The notes under the pieces: model-generated
Database searches by the model: none
Told to the model about the DNA's origin: nothing
The model's input: the letters and a program-made list of their open reading frames with translations, nothing else
Translations under genes and position numbers: made by a program
Shown here: positions 22,946-34,612 of the stretch, in pieces
Numbering within the stretch: the first letter of the stretch is position 1
Layout: each line of letters begins with the position of its first letter
Assembly (NCBI RefSeq): GCF_004337985.1
Contig: NW_021940920.1
Span: forward strand, 604,549 to 668,548
Reading direction: 5' to 3'
DNA length: 64,000 nt
Origin: Pyricularia pennisetigena
Lineage: Eukaryota; Ascomycota; Sordariomycetes; Magnaporthales; Pyriculariaceae

Positions 22946-23563
22946 TCAAGTGCAGCTCTGGATCTGCAGCCTTGCGAGTTTCCCATGCAGAGCATGAGCG
23001 TCGATGGGATAGTTGCTGGCATCAAAGTGCTCCTTGTTCTCCTTGAGGTCCTTGGGAGGTTCGCAGCTGCCGGTAGAACCCTCGGTTCCCGAATCCGAGT
23101 TGGCGCCTCTCCTGGGCCGGCGCATGTACATGAAGTCATCCTCGTCGTCGTCCCCATCGAAGGAGTCGCCCTCCTCGTCCGAGTAGACGGCCTCCGAGTC
23201 CGCGTAGTAGGCCTGACCACCGTAGTAGCTCATGTACACGTGGTCGTCGTTGTCGTTCTCACGGCCGCAGCAGGCGTCAAATTCGTCGTCAAAGTAGTCT
23301 CCTTCAAAGTCGACATCGTCCAGGGCACCGGATGGGTGCTCGCGTCCATCGTACCACATGCCAGACGTGTGCTCCAGGGATTGTGTGCAGCCGACAGACC
23401 AGGACTTGCGCAGGCCGGTGTTGGGGTGAATGTTGGAGTTGCCTTCTGGGATCTCCAGAAACACAGTGGAAGGTTTTTGCTGCATTTCAGCCATGGTCAA
23501 GTTGGTGGTGGTGACAATGGTTTCCGGAATACCAGATTCGGATTTTTGTAATGACTTTGCCAT
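22946..23563 (-). CDS. Small acidic protein of unknown function
   Basis: Not recognised. 205 residues from the ATG at 23563; a GTG further upstream in the same frame is not a eukaryotic start. The protein has a Ser/Thr-rich N-terminal third, a Trp/Cys-containing middle (KSWSVGCTQSLEHTSGMWYD) and then a strongly Asp/Glu/Tyr-rich stretch (about residues 85-160) with two adjacent cysteines. It ends with a helical segment containing HALHGKLARLQIQS. No signal peptide or membrane helix. The frame has GC-rich third positions in A/T-rich surroundings, which supports coding. The gene is isolated, with more than 3 kb of gene-poor DNA on each side. Role unknown. Confidence 0.6.
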   Translation of the reverse strand: MAKSLQKSESGIPETIVTTTNLTMAEMQQKPSTVFLEIPEGNSNIHPNTGLRKSWSVGCTQSLEHTSGMWYDGREHPSGALDDVDFEGDYFDDEFDACCGRENDNDDHVYMSYYGGQAYYADSEAVYSDEEGDSFDGDDDEDDFMYMRRPRRGANSDSGTEGSTGSCEPPKDLKENKEHFDASNYPIDAHALHGKLARLQIQSCT

Positions 23564-24494
23564 TTTGACCTGGTGTTTTTTCTGTTGGACCACAAAAGAT
23601 AACGATGGCTTGTACTGAGATTTTTATAGTGGATAAGGTGGATGATGACGAATTCCGTCACACAAAAATTATCAGGTTCTGGAGAACTTTGTGGCAAAGG
23701 GAAGCCTGAACGTTATGATTGATCGACTAGTCGCGTGCCACAATTTATTTGCGTCGAAAAAGATTTGGGTGGTGTGAAGTGTGGTGTGGTGGTGGTGAGT
23801 GGTGGTGGTGTGGCGTAACAAGTTGTACTAGCAACGTGTCTGTGTCTGTCTATAGTTGTGATTAATCGAAGGAGGGTAATAAAGTTGAAAGGTGGTGTGT
23901 GTAGTATTGGTGGTTATGGTGGTGGTTGGATGTGTAAAAAAAAAATAGCAAAAACCAAGAACCAGACGGGGGCGAGCGAGGCGAAGAAGTAGCCGGATGC
24001 TCCAAGTAATAAGTAAATCAAGTGACGTACGTCCCGACCCTTCTTTGTCCATCTGAGATGATGTCCTGTCTAATGTACCTCTCGCTTTTTATTGCTGACC
24101 TGTCCCCTCAACCGGTCTAGTCAGATTAACTGCATGGAAAGAAAAGGGACGGCGACCAGTACACGAGACTTTGGAATTGTGGTTCAGCAGGGGTAACTGG
24201 ACAAAGTTTCCCTTTGGATGCAATTTAGCGACCCTTGGCCCTGGCCGGCCCCATGGCCCAGGCTTCGTTCTCCCCTCACCTCCTCATCTCGAACGGTCGC
24301 TCTGGCGTGGTGGTGGGTCGAGGCTTAGGACACCAAGAGCCGCCCTATCCTTGTTTCGCCTACAGAACTCTGCCGGAAAAAATTGACTGCTGGGGTAGTA
24401 GTCATCATCAATTGTGAAATGGGCCAGTTTTAACGTAGCATTCTTTGCTAGTGTCACGATCGCTCCATAGAATAAAAATACTACCGGCAATTTC

Positions 24495-24522
24495 TTTTTT
24501 TTTTTTTTTTTTTTTTTTCTTT
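24495..24522. repeat. Poly(T) tract, 28 bases
   Basis: Pure T run within the gene-poor interval, followed by CTTTCTTT. Confidence 0.85.
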
Positions 24523-26767
24523 CTTTAATTTTCAGCGGCTCGCGTGATCTTGCTAACGGTGGGCTTCGTGGGTCCTTTTCTCTATTGCTTTCTAATTCTA
24601 GCATTCTAGCTTGGATGTTGGCTTCTGGAACCTGCAAGCCATCTCAGAAACAAACAGAGACAGCTGTCTACCTCTTGGCGGCGTCCAAAGTGACACTGGA
24701 ACAATTCTGTTTGAGCACGATGGGGCAACGTTTCCCCTCCGAGTCTCTGCGCCCCGCTTGTTAGAATGTTTTGTTTTTCTGACAGCGAAACCTCAATTTT
24801 TTTTTTTATTACTTCCCCATTCCGTAGGTGGCTTGCATAAGGCCAGCAAGAATCGCATGTTGTTCCCCAACCGCCATGGATTGGATTAGACGAGATTCGG
24901 GGTTCCAGCGTCAACCCCGAACAAGCAAGGGCTTGGCCGCAAGGAACCAAGACGGCAGCAGCGGACGATCATGTCTCTTTGTGGGGTAGCGGAAGCAGTG
25001 CCGGTGGGTTACTGGCTCGAACCGCCGTCTGTCATTCGATATCACTCCCCCACCAAGAATAGGGGAAGACTGCTGTTTTGTGATCGGAGTCTACCTTGTG
25101 CATCGACCTCGCTCGCCTATGGTTGATCCTGTTTTGCCATTTCGTCAGTGGATTGTTTTTGTTTTCCTTAAAAAAATCACTTCATTTAAATTCGAGCTTT
25201 TTATTTCCAAATTTACAGCCACGACGTTGCAGTGCAGCACAGCATAGTACGGCAGATACCTTCCGCCTCCAACCTAGCTTGCCTGGGTAGTATCGTAGAA
25301 CGGGGGTACCTGCCTACTACGTAGTAATAGCCCAACTGGATACTGATACAACACACCTTAACTTGTATTTCCTGTTTTGACCTCGAGGCCACCGTAACGG
25401 GGAATAAAATTAAAACGATATAGAATTTTTACTTCCTTTCCAAGTGTCAAATGACGAAGCGGAAACCAGTCTAGCAAAGCCTCTTGGATGACCGTCTTCC
25501 AAATGCACAAAAAAAACACAAGGTCGAACCTGGCATTGATGTGGTGATACAGAGCCCTCTCCACCACGCTTCCCCCTGCTCGGCCCAGAGCTATGGGACG
25601 ATTGGTGCGACCGGTCGCACGAGCTGAAAGGACAAGCCAAGCCTCAACACCTCCAAGCAGCCCACTTTTGGCACGATCTCGTGCTTGCACCTGCTTTTCC
25701 CCCCACCGCGCGCCAAGCCGTCCCCAGGCTATGCTGGCAAGGGATGGTCGTGATTTTTTGGCATTTTGCTGGTTCAAGGGAAAGAAGCTTTGTGCACTTG
25801 TGCAAGCTGGTACCTTACTGACTCTTTTATTCTCTTCTTTTCTTTCTTGGATACAGTAGGTATTAGCGGCCTATAGGTGTTTGGCGCTTTGAGAAAATAA
25901 CCCTCCCGGGAATCTGAGACAACTTTAAACAATGGTTGAGATGCAAAGAAAAATATGAAAAAAAGTGTCCTACAGTCGATGGCAAATTGGTTTCGACCAG
26001 CTTACGTGGGAAAAAAAGTTCAGTATTGGAACGAAATATTTGTGGCTTAGGTTCATGCGAATTCGCATTCCACGTAGGCTGGTTACGATTTAGGCACGTC
26101 ACGCTCCAAACACCGACGGGAAACACAATCGATGGTTAGCTTGCGCTTCCGTGCCTTTCCTCACTGGGAGGGTGCTTGTCCAAGTTTGAGTGGGACGACT
26201 TGAAGCCCTGTGGCCACTGTGGCACGTTGAACAGACGGCCCCCCCAGAGAGAAAAAAAATAAAATAAAATAAAATTCGGATGGTTTTGATGGAAGTTTTG
26301 TTTTGGCGCCACTAAACACTGCCCTCTTCACTGGACACTAGACCGCTGAAGAACCGGGGAAAAGTCCGTGCAGGGAAACGGGCCACATGCACCAAAAACC
26401 TGCTGTTTGCTTTCTCGCTGAGGCAAATTAATTATCAAGAGACAATCCAAAGCAGGACCACTTACCGGCCACTGCTGGTCCTGATACCTCGGTCATCCCG
26501 CACCGGCCCTGCCGAGTCCACAACCGGGTCGCCGTTGATCGTGCGACGGGTTTCTGCGCATAGATTCCACCCTTACTCTTGATACCCACCAGGGTCATCC
26601 ATCCATGGTTGAGGAGGGAGCACGGGCTTGATTAGCCTTTTCTTGCGATTTGCCTGCCTTTGTCCAATGACAATGCGGCTTGCCCGGTGAATCGCGATGA
26701 TTTGAAATCTAATCTTGCTTGTCTGAGTTTCTACTTGACTGCTTGTGTGAGAGAGAGACAAGAAAAG

Positions 26768-26811
<44 letters not shown>
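26768..26811. repeat. Poly(A) tract, 44 bases
   Basis: Pure A run, no coding sequence next to it and no recognised retroelement body upstream, so it is not shown to be a retrotransposon tail. Confidence 0.9.
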
Positions 26812-26813
<2 letters not shown>

Positions 26814-28104
26814 CATGAATTGCTGCTAAGAAGCGCTAAACGTTCCTAGACAGTCTCCGCCCTATCTTATCTCGACGTTCACCCGGCACGACCGGATTCC
26901 TTCAGACGAGTTCCTGGTCGCTGTTTTGTAAATGCCAAGATGTGAATGCAAAGGACCATCGGGCAGTGGGAACGTGGGCATACGTCTGTATTTCTGGTAG
27001 ATTAATTTGATTTTTGGTTTTCTTAAAAGCCAAGTTTCGGTCCGGTCTCCACTCGTCCAAAGACATGACTTTGCAAACCATCATACATCCCATGTGCTTT
27101 GCTGGGAGAGCAGTCATGGTAAAGAGTAAGTAAGCACTAAGATGACTGTTTTTTTGATCACGTATCATGAACACGATCTGTTGCTTCCAGGTTGTTCCAG
27201 GAACTGTCTGTCTGTCGACAAGCTTGTGACAGAAACTATAATGTTGTGCGATGTATTGTTGACTCACCTCCGAGATGATTTGGGTTTTATGAATAGGTAG
27301 ATGAGACTATCAACAGCGCGTAATTGGTATTGAGGAATTTATCCTTGAATGCAGCTTATTGCGGGGGTTTTCGAGTGTTCATGTGCAGACTTGGGAGACC
27401 TGGGAAGGTAGCTGCACCAGATTGCGGGAGGGACGACGGGATCGCTGCCGATCCGGCGGGCAGCGACCCCGCAGCTCCCACTGTGGACCTTTAGTCTCCC
27501 CCGATATCCCAGAGGGATTGGAGGGGATTCAAGGCTAAACAACCGACACGTGTGTTAGAATATGCGTGCATGTTGTTTTTTTTTTTAGAGAAAGAGAGAG
27601 AGAGAGAGAGATAGATAGAGATAGCCGTACAAGCAAGCTGCATGATCCTCAAACAATCGGCTGCAAAATGCAGGTCCGGGTGCAGTTGGTAATTTCTCCT
27701 CGTTGTCAGTCCCTTGGCGGTTGGATTGGATGATAGCAACAGCCTATGTTGGTATATCCAGCCCATGTGGTAAAATCGCCGGCTAAATCGGGGTAAATTC
27801 GACAATGGTGGTCCCAGATTTCCATAGACCCGGCTCAGCATCATCACGCTCGACATCTACATAGAAGCGCGGACACGCCAAGTCAGGATGAGGGGAAGCG
27901 GGATTTAATCTAGTGACGAACAGCCTCTTCTTGAGCTGCATCTGTCATCCCGAGTTCGTCTTTGATTTACTTTCCTCATCCATGCGCCGTCTCTAGTCAC
28001 GGACCAGAAGCCATCCCCAAAAAAAAAAGTATTACATCTGCCTTGCCATCTCGACAAACCCCAGCCTAAACCACAGCACATCATCCATTCGCAAAAGAAA
28101 AAAA

Positions 28105-29100
28105 ATGGCTCCCTTGATATCCCACCTCTACACGGCCGACCCGTCGGCGCATGTCTTCAACGACAGGATCTACATCTACCCGTCGCACGACCGCGAGACG
28201 GACATCAAGTTCAACGACAACGGCGACCAGTACGACATGGCCGACTACCACGTCTTCTCCACCGGCAGCATCGACCCCGCCGAGCCCGTGGTTGACCACG
28301 GCCTGGCCCTCCGCGCCGAGGACATCCCCTGGGTGTCCAAGCAGCTGTGGGCGCCCGACGCCGCCACCCGCGACGGCAAGTACTACCTCTACTTCCCGGC
28401 GCGCGACAAGCAGGGCATCTTCCGCATCGGCGTCGCCGTGTCCGACAAGCCCGAGGGGCCCTTCACGCCGGACCCGGAGCCCATCAAGGGCTCCTTCAGC
28501 ATCGACCCGGCCGTGTTCGTCGACGACGACGCCGCCGGCCAGGACGCGTACATGTACTTTGGCGGCCTGTGGGGCGGCCAGCTGCAGTGCTACCAAAAGG
28601 GCAACGACGTGTTCGACGCCTCGCTCCAGGGCCCTCACGAACCCTCCGGAGAGGGCGTGTACGCGCTGGGGCCGAAGGTGGCGCGCCTGACGCGCGACAT
28701 GCGCCAGTTCGACGAGGAGGTACGCGAGATCGAGATCCTGGCGCCCGAGACGGGCGAGCGCATCCTGGCCGACGACCACGACAGGCGCTTCTTCGAGGCC
28801 GCCTGGATGCACAAGTACAATGGCAAGTACTACTTTTCCTACTCGACCGGCGACACCCACTACCTGTGCTACGCCGTCGGCGACTCGCCGTACGGGCCCT
28901 TTACGTACGGGGGCAGGATCCTCGAGCCCGTCTTGGGCTGGACGACGCACCACTCCATCGTCGAGTTCAAGGGCAAGTGGTATCTGTTCCACCACGACTG
29001 CGAGCTCAGTGGAGGAGTTGATCATCTGCGGTCCGTAAAGGTGTGCGAGATCTTTTACGACAAGGATGGCAACATGTCGACGCAGAAGCCGGCCGAGTAG
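28105..29100 (+). CDS. Glycoside hydrolase family 43, cytosolic form
   Basis: 331 residues in one exon. The three catalytic carboxylates of the five-bladed propeller family GH43 can be placed: Asp12 in TADPSAHVFN (general base), Asp134 in FSIDPAVF (pKa and orientation) and Glu231 in FFEAAWM (general acid). The blocks LWAPDAATRDGKYYLYF and GWTTHHSIVEF, and the terminal HHDCEL segment, also fit. Family members act on arabinosyl and xylosyl linkages; this subgroup is usually annotated as beta-xylosidase or arabinosidase-like. Odd: there is no signal peptide and the protein starts almost directly at the first catalytic strand, so it should be intracellular and act on imported short sugars. It is convergent with the Ayg1-like hydrolase, with 198 bases between stop codons. 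Very high GC in codon third positions. Confidence 0.9.
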   Translation: MAPLISHLYTADPSAHVFNDRIYIYPSHDRETDIKFNDNGDQYDMADYHVFSTGSIDPAEPVVDHGLALRAEDIPWVSKQLWAPDAATRDGKYYLYFPARDKQGIFRIGVAVSDKPEGPFTPDPEPIKGSFSIDPAVFVDDDAAGQDAYMYFGGLWGGQLQCYQKGNDVFDASLQGPHEPSGEGVYALGPKVARLTRDMRQFDEEVREIEILAPETGERILADDHDRRFFEAAWMHKYNGKYYFSYSTGDTHYLCYAVGDSPYGPFTYGGRILEPVLGWTTHHSIVEFKGKWYLFHHDCELSGGVDHLRSVKVCEIFYDKDGNMSTQKPAE

Positions 29101-29298
29101 GGTCTGCGTTGACAAGAAAGAATATATATATATATATTTGCACATAGATCAAGTCAAACAAGCACATAAAATGACAAATCATCAAACCATGATTGCCTTG
29201 GGAATTGTGAATTTTTATAAAGCCACAACATGCTCTCATAATTGGGGGGTTATTAAACCAGTTTACAGACAGCAAGACCGAGACTGAAACACTCATGC

Positions 29299-30745
29299 TC
29301 ACTGTACAGAAGCCATTACACTCTCCATCCAGGGATAGACGGCCCCGTTGGCCAAGGGGTAGCCCATGTGCAAGGCATCGGTAAAGAAGCGAGCCTCTTT
29401 GGGTGAGCCGTATTCGAAAAGCATCATCGAGTCCTCGATGGGCATCAGCCCGTCCAGCGTACCGTTGACAAGCAGGAGCCTGGTGGATGGCATGTTGATG
29501 ATGCCCGTTTCCAGGAGCGAGAACTTCTTCTGGACGCCCTCCTTGTACTCCTCCACGGACTCGTAACCATGCTTCATGGCCATGGCCGGCGTCAATCTAC
29601 CCGAGCACCGTTTGTTCAGCAAATGGAAAATCCCGCCAAAAGAAAAAAAACCAAAACAGGGGCCATAGACTCACTTGAAGGGATACTCGTGCCCATCGGC
29701 CTTTTCCAGCCACTCGCGGTCGTAAAAGTAATGGCAGCCTGCACCCTGCGCGACGGAGCCCACCAACCTGTCCTTGTGGGTGTGCGCGATCCTGATGGCG
29801 TAGTACCCACCGCTGCTCAGCCCCCAGACCAGAATCCGGCGCATATCAAACACCTTCAAGGCTGCCATCCAATCCAGCACGCTGCTCCACAGCCTGTCGG
29901 GGCTCTCGGGGTCCGCAGAGTCGGCAGGGCAGTCGGCGGTGCCTGGGATCTCGACGACGACGACACCCCAACCCCTAGCCAGGAACTCGTCGCAGCGGAC
30001 TGTGTTGTCGGGCCTGTAGCCATCCAGCCCCGTCATGAGTATGACGGCCGGGCAAGGCCCACCGCTCTCGGCCGTGGCCTTGGGGACCCTGACGTAGACG
30101 GGGATGGAGTCGCGGTCTGCACCCTTGCGGTGCGTGTGTGCCACCATGGCCTCCTGGACCGGCTCGGCCCAGGCCCGGCCGCAGCGCAGGTACGCCGCCT
30201 TTTGCGCCTCCCAGGCCTCCCACTTGACGGGGCAGTTAACGCGCGGGTAGGCCGTGATGTAGGGGAAGCGCGCGATGCGGTACACGGCGCAGGCCCGGAG
30301 GTACAGCTCCGTGGCCTCGGCACTGCCGGCCACCGCGGCGTCGGCCCGGGCGACGAGCGCCTCGGCGATGGGGAAAAAAGCCCGCGTGTACTCGGGCGAC
30401 GTGCCGTCGTTGATGTTATTGGCGATCAAGTGGGTAAAGATGGGCTCAAAGTCTTCGTATTTACCGTCGTGGAAGGGGTACAGACTTTTTGTGCACTTTT
30501 TTGTTGCAAGAAGAAGACGAAGAGAAGCATCTTGTTGGTCATGTCATCCCCCTTATATTTAGTGGAATTTTGGCGTACAAAAACAGCATGCTAGCACTTA
30601 CAGGAAACTTCCATTTCGTCTCCCAAAGCGCCTTGATTCCATCGTGGTGCGGCATTCGCCTCTCAAAGGCCTCGGCCCCCATGATCCAGTGGCGGCCCTT
30701 TGTGGGCTGAACATCTTTGGTCTCCATGAGTTTGTGTGGTGACAT
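29299..30745 (-). CDS. Ayg1/FrsA-type alpha/beta hydrolase
   Basis: Three exons, 30745-30602, 30495-29675 and 29596-29299, give 420 residues. Both junctions restore family blocks: KWKFP joined to CTKSLYPFHDG, and HEYPF joined to KLTPAMAMKHGY. Catalytic residues: Ser275 in WGLSSGG, Asp370 in VNGTLDG and His398 in HMGYP. MTGLDGYRPDN and EIPGTADCPADSADP are strongly characteristic of Ayg1. Established role of the founding member: it shortens a heptaketide by retro-Claisen C-C cleavage in DHN-melanin synthesis; related hydrolases act on other polyketides. No polyketide synthase or melanin enzyme is within view, so the pigment role is only a possibility. Start: ATG 30745 or ATG 30727; the frame continues upstream only to a TTG. 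Confidence 0.87.
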
Positions 30746-32412
30746 GTTGTGTATGTCGTAGATTACAAGTAGTTCTGGGGTGGATGGCTGCGGCAAAAAA
30801 AAGTTTCTAGCGGCGCAAGTTCAGAACCCTGTGCTTTCTGAATTGTCCAGTCCTTGTGTGGTTCTCGTCCAGGATGGGAACAACCTTGGTGCGACGGAAA
30901 GCCCGAATGTTAGGATTCTTGTCACCAAACTTCTTGTTGCGAACTCTAAATGCTTCTTATTAGTTTGTGCCTATTCTCCGAACGGGATAGCATCAACAGC
31001 GACTGTGTGGAGATATTTCGGACTCACTCGAGCTTCAGCAAGGAGATCAAGAGTCGACTCAGTACGGCATGCCGGTAATGCTCTTTTGGCAAGAATTTGT
31101 AGGGAACGTTGATCGACCCGACCAGCATTTTGTCTCAAAAAGCAACTGGTCGCCACCTCGTTGGGACGGCTGAATATGAATTATAAGCCGAGTTGAGACC
31201 CCTTGAACCCCAGCGCACGCAACTCGCTAGGTCCCGAGTGACGACTTCCGGTGGGGGTATCACGGCTGATTGAATTGGGGATATCCGGAGCACGAATCCG
31301 GGTGTTGACGCTTGTGGACAGAAACCTCCGAGCAATTGCTTTGGTGTTTTGCAGACGAACTAATGAAAATATTCTTTTCCAGACGTGCCAGAATCGAGGC
31401 TGGGAATCTTGAACTTATAGGAGGAAATGAGAGTCCAGTTCTTGCTTGATACAATTTTCAAACGAACCTGATTTGGGGATCGAAACATGATTTAAAAACA
31501 TTCAAGGCACCGGCCGGACTGAAACCAAAAATGAAGAGCGAGGCAATGACCATCGGACTCAACCCGGCTTAGCCCTGCAGAAAATCATCCGAAGCCATGA
31601 TGATAATTTGTTACGACTCGCTTTGAGGCGTTCTCAGACATTGAAGAAAAGGTCTGGTCGCAGAGGTTTGCACAAAATTGGAGGGCAGATTGTCACGAGA
31701 ACAAGGGAAAGCCCATCGTGGTACGTGTGCGACTGTCTTTAGATCATCAAGGGAAAGGAGGCCATTGCGCAAGTAGTGTCGTACAGATCGTTCAAGCGGG
31801 GTTAGTTGCTAAATGGCTGCAAGACATGGAGCTGAAGATTTCAAGAATCCGCCTCACACCGTACCTATACCGCCGTGTTGAAGATTAAGTTGGTGGCTCT
31901 TCGCTCTTGTGCAACCAAGCAAGCTAGTCAAGAACCAGACCGCCATGTTTCTGTGAACCGGGAGCTAAGAAGCGTCTTAGTCCTGGACCCAAAAGCACTA
32001 CCTACTAAGTGCCTGCACAGTGGCGCAGAATCAGTTCACGACGGGGGGAAAAAATATGCAGATCTTGAGGGTCGGACGGAGGTCAGGACTCGGCTTGATG
32101 CGATCGGCGAACGACTGCACCTGCGCCCAGTTTGAAGGCTTTCGCAACCGTTGTGATCTCGGACTCAGATAAATCGGATCCGAACCGCAGTGACCAGTGG
32201 CGTGAGATGACATAGCTGGTGCGTCTTTGACATTACAAAGTATGCATTCGCGGAAGCAGAAGCAGAAGCAGAAGCAAGAAACTTCAGGCTCGCCTTGGTC
32301 GTTCCTATGGGTCAATCATCAACCACAGACCGGTATGCGCTTGCAGGTCCGTCGGGAGTTGAACCCAACATGGTCGGAAGTTTCCGTTGATTGTGGTCAG
32401 GTGAGGATAAAT

Positions 32413-32414
<2 letters not shown>

Positions 32415-32456
<42 letters not shown>
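32415..32456. repeat. Poly(A) tract, 42 bases
   Basis: Pure A run in intergenic DNA. Confidence 0.9.
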
Positions 32457-32461
<5 letters not shown>

Positions 32462-33576
32462 GCCATTCACAAGTCTTGGAACAATCAAGACTCGCCGCTC
32501 ACCCGGTGTGCCATCGAGGGGCGATTTGACAGGCCGTAATTGACAATAAAGGGCTAGACCTAGGCGAAAGGATCAGAAAAAAAATAGGTGTTGCAATGAC
32601 GCAAGTGGGTGGTGGGTTGTTTTGGGCAGAAGAAACAAAGAAAAAATGTTCCGTTCTCCTCAACAAGAAAACAAGCGGGCAGGCACACAAGGGCGGCGGT
32701 GATTAATCGAGTACAACCTTGACACCAAAACCAGTCTAGACAATTTGACACAGCCTACCCTGCACCGGTCTCTTTTCCTGTCACTGCCTTCATCAAGCAA
32801 CTAAATGAATGCAAGGTACCTTAAATAACACCCATAGAAAGTTCTTTTCCAAGTAATCAAGATGCTTGTCACTTGTCTATCATAGTAGGTGAGTGCTAGA
32901 CTAGCAGTAGTCTCTAGTATAGTCAGAATTAACCTGACGTGGCTTGCTCCCAATGGTGATTACTACGTTATTAGTACGTGATACACGTTGTTCCATTGCG
33001 TTGACCTCGCCGTCTGATGTAAATGCGCCCAACTGTATGAAGACCAGTCAGCTGGTAATACTCGAGACCTCCTGATCCAATGTCTTTAATTCGAGGTCAA
33101 TTCCGGTTCTGGTGATTTCTAGCGATGCAAACCTTTCGGGTGAAGTTCAGGGCAAGGCACCAAGTCGTTTCACGTGGCAAACCAAGACCAAGATCCAATG
33201 ATTGATTCATGAGCAACCCAACCTGACGGTCCGACCAAGTCTTGACCGAGATTTTCAGCAAAAGCAGCGATCGCCACCAGTTCCTCTTTTTAGGGCTGTC
33301 TTACGTGCTCTACAACTGTAAAGAGTTGGCAGTAGTGCGTGCCTTATGATTATCGAAAAGGGGAAATAAACCAAGATATCGACCGACCATTAACACAAAC
33401 TAGTCCAGCATAGCTTAAAACTCCCGCCGTATTGTGCCCCAGTCTTTGCCATCAATGCGGATGCCACCAAATTTCCTGCCGACTGTCTGCCAGGGAAACA
33501 GTGCAATTGGCGGGGTTAGAAGGGTGGGGGAGTACATCTCCTGTACTTGTGCAAATGTAAAGGCAGGTGCAAATAT

Positions 33577-33618
33577 GCAAATGCAAATGCAAATGCAAAT
33601 GCAAATGCAAATGCAAAT
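33577..33618. repeat. GCAAAT hexamer, seven perfect units
   Basis: Seven head-to-tail GCAAAT units, preceded by imperfect copies at 33551 and 33569. Each junction spells ATGCAAAT, an octamer-like word. Confidence 0.9.
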
Positions 33619-33672
33619 TTCAAATGAAGACGACTGTAGCCTAACCGACTGCCAAATTCTTCAAGTTGCGGC

Positions 33673-33697
33673 GCAGTGCAGTGCAGTGCAGTGCAGT
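33673..33697. repeat. GCAGT pentamer, five perfect units
   Basis: Five head-to-tail GCAGT units 55 bases after the GCAAAT array. Confidence 0.9.
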
Positions 33698-34612
33698 CAA
33701 GTAAGTTTCCTTCCCGTTACTGAACCGCCCTTGCCTGCCCGCATGACAGACAGACTGGACCTGCATTGCATGGGTCCGGGGAATAGGGGCAAGGCGGGGT
33801 CATGATCCGTCCATTCTGTTTGGTCCTTTGGTCTAGAGATGTTTGATCACATGCAAACATTCTGCATCCTTATGCACCTTCAAACTCACCATTTGTCGAC
33901 GGCTCAAAGAATCCGGATCTACCGGTGAGGCATACTTGACTTATTTTTCTTTCTTTTTTGATTTTATTTGATTTTCTTGTTGTTTTCTTTTTTTTTTTCT
34001 TTTTTTTTTTTTTTTTCCAACAGCGCATCATTTCAGCAACCGTCGGGGTCATCTGTTTGGAAACAAACCACCGTTCTACTCCCACAGCAACCGGGCCTTT
34101 TTTTCTTGCTTCTATGCGCCAATACGAGACGGCACAGGTTGTCTATTGACCATCCAATAATCGCAACGAGGGTCGTAGGATGACCTCGAACAAACTTTGA
34201 CCCTTCTTTGATCCTTGATTGCCAATTAGGGGAGATTTTTTCCTTGGTAAAAAATACAAAAAAGGAATATTGATATCGACTGCCAAGACTTTCTATGGTT
34301 TCCTAGCGCCTTTGCCGGAGGCAAATGTACACCAACTTTTGTGCTACATCCGTACTTTTTACGGAAACAAACCGTCTTTCCTTTTGGCTTGATTTTAGGC
34401 CGAATTAACCTTCTTTGGGGGCTGCCGCCAGCTGCGGATGCCGTCAGCTTTAGATATCAGACGAGCCCTCCCGCTCCCGTCCCCGTTCCCAGCAACTATT
34501 TGACAAACTACACCTGAACCCTGTTTGCCCTCATTTTTTGTTGGGCGACCTGGACGGACGGTGAAGCTGCCTTTGTCTGTTCGGGTTTCGCTCGTTTCTT
34601 TGCACCGTCAGC

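Larger units (their letters stand above)
23564..28104. other. Gene-poor interval of 4.5 kb
   Basis: No supportable gene. It contains GTGGT-type microsatellite DNA near 23768-23925, a T28 run (24495-24522), an A44 run (26768-26811) and a GA/GATA microsatellite (27590-27625). Frames on either strand are short and rich in stops when extended. Confidence 0.45.
30746..34612. other. Gene-poor interval of 3.9 kb
   Basis: No supportable gene. It contains an A42 run (32415-32456), tandem GCAAAT (33577-33618) and GCAGT (33673-33697) microsatellites and a T-rich block near 33960-34017. The final part is the upstream region of the lipase gene. Confidence 0.45.

Noticed and set aside
26768..26811. Poly(A) run as retrotransposon tail
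   Set aside because: No reverse transcriptase or element body upstream, and no obvious target-site duplication was seen.
26902..27267. 121-codon minus-strand frame
   Set aside because: No signal peptide, domain or codon bias; surrounding DNA is repeat-rich and non-coding-like.
28081..29145. 354-codon open frame antisense to the GH43 gene
   Set aside because: It mirrors a GC-rich coding strand, lacks recognisable domains, and the plus strand has catalytic residues of GH43.
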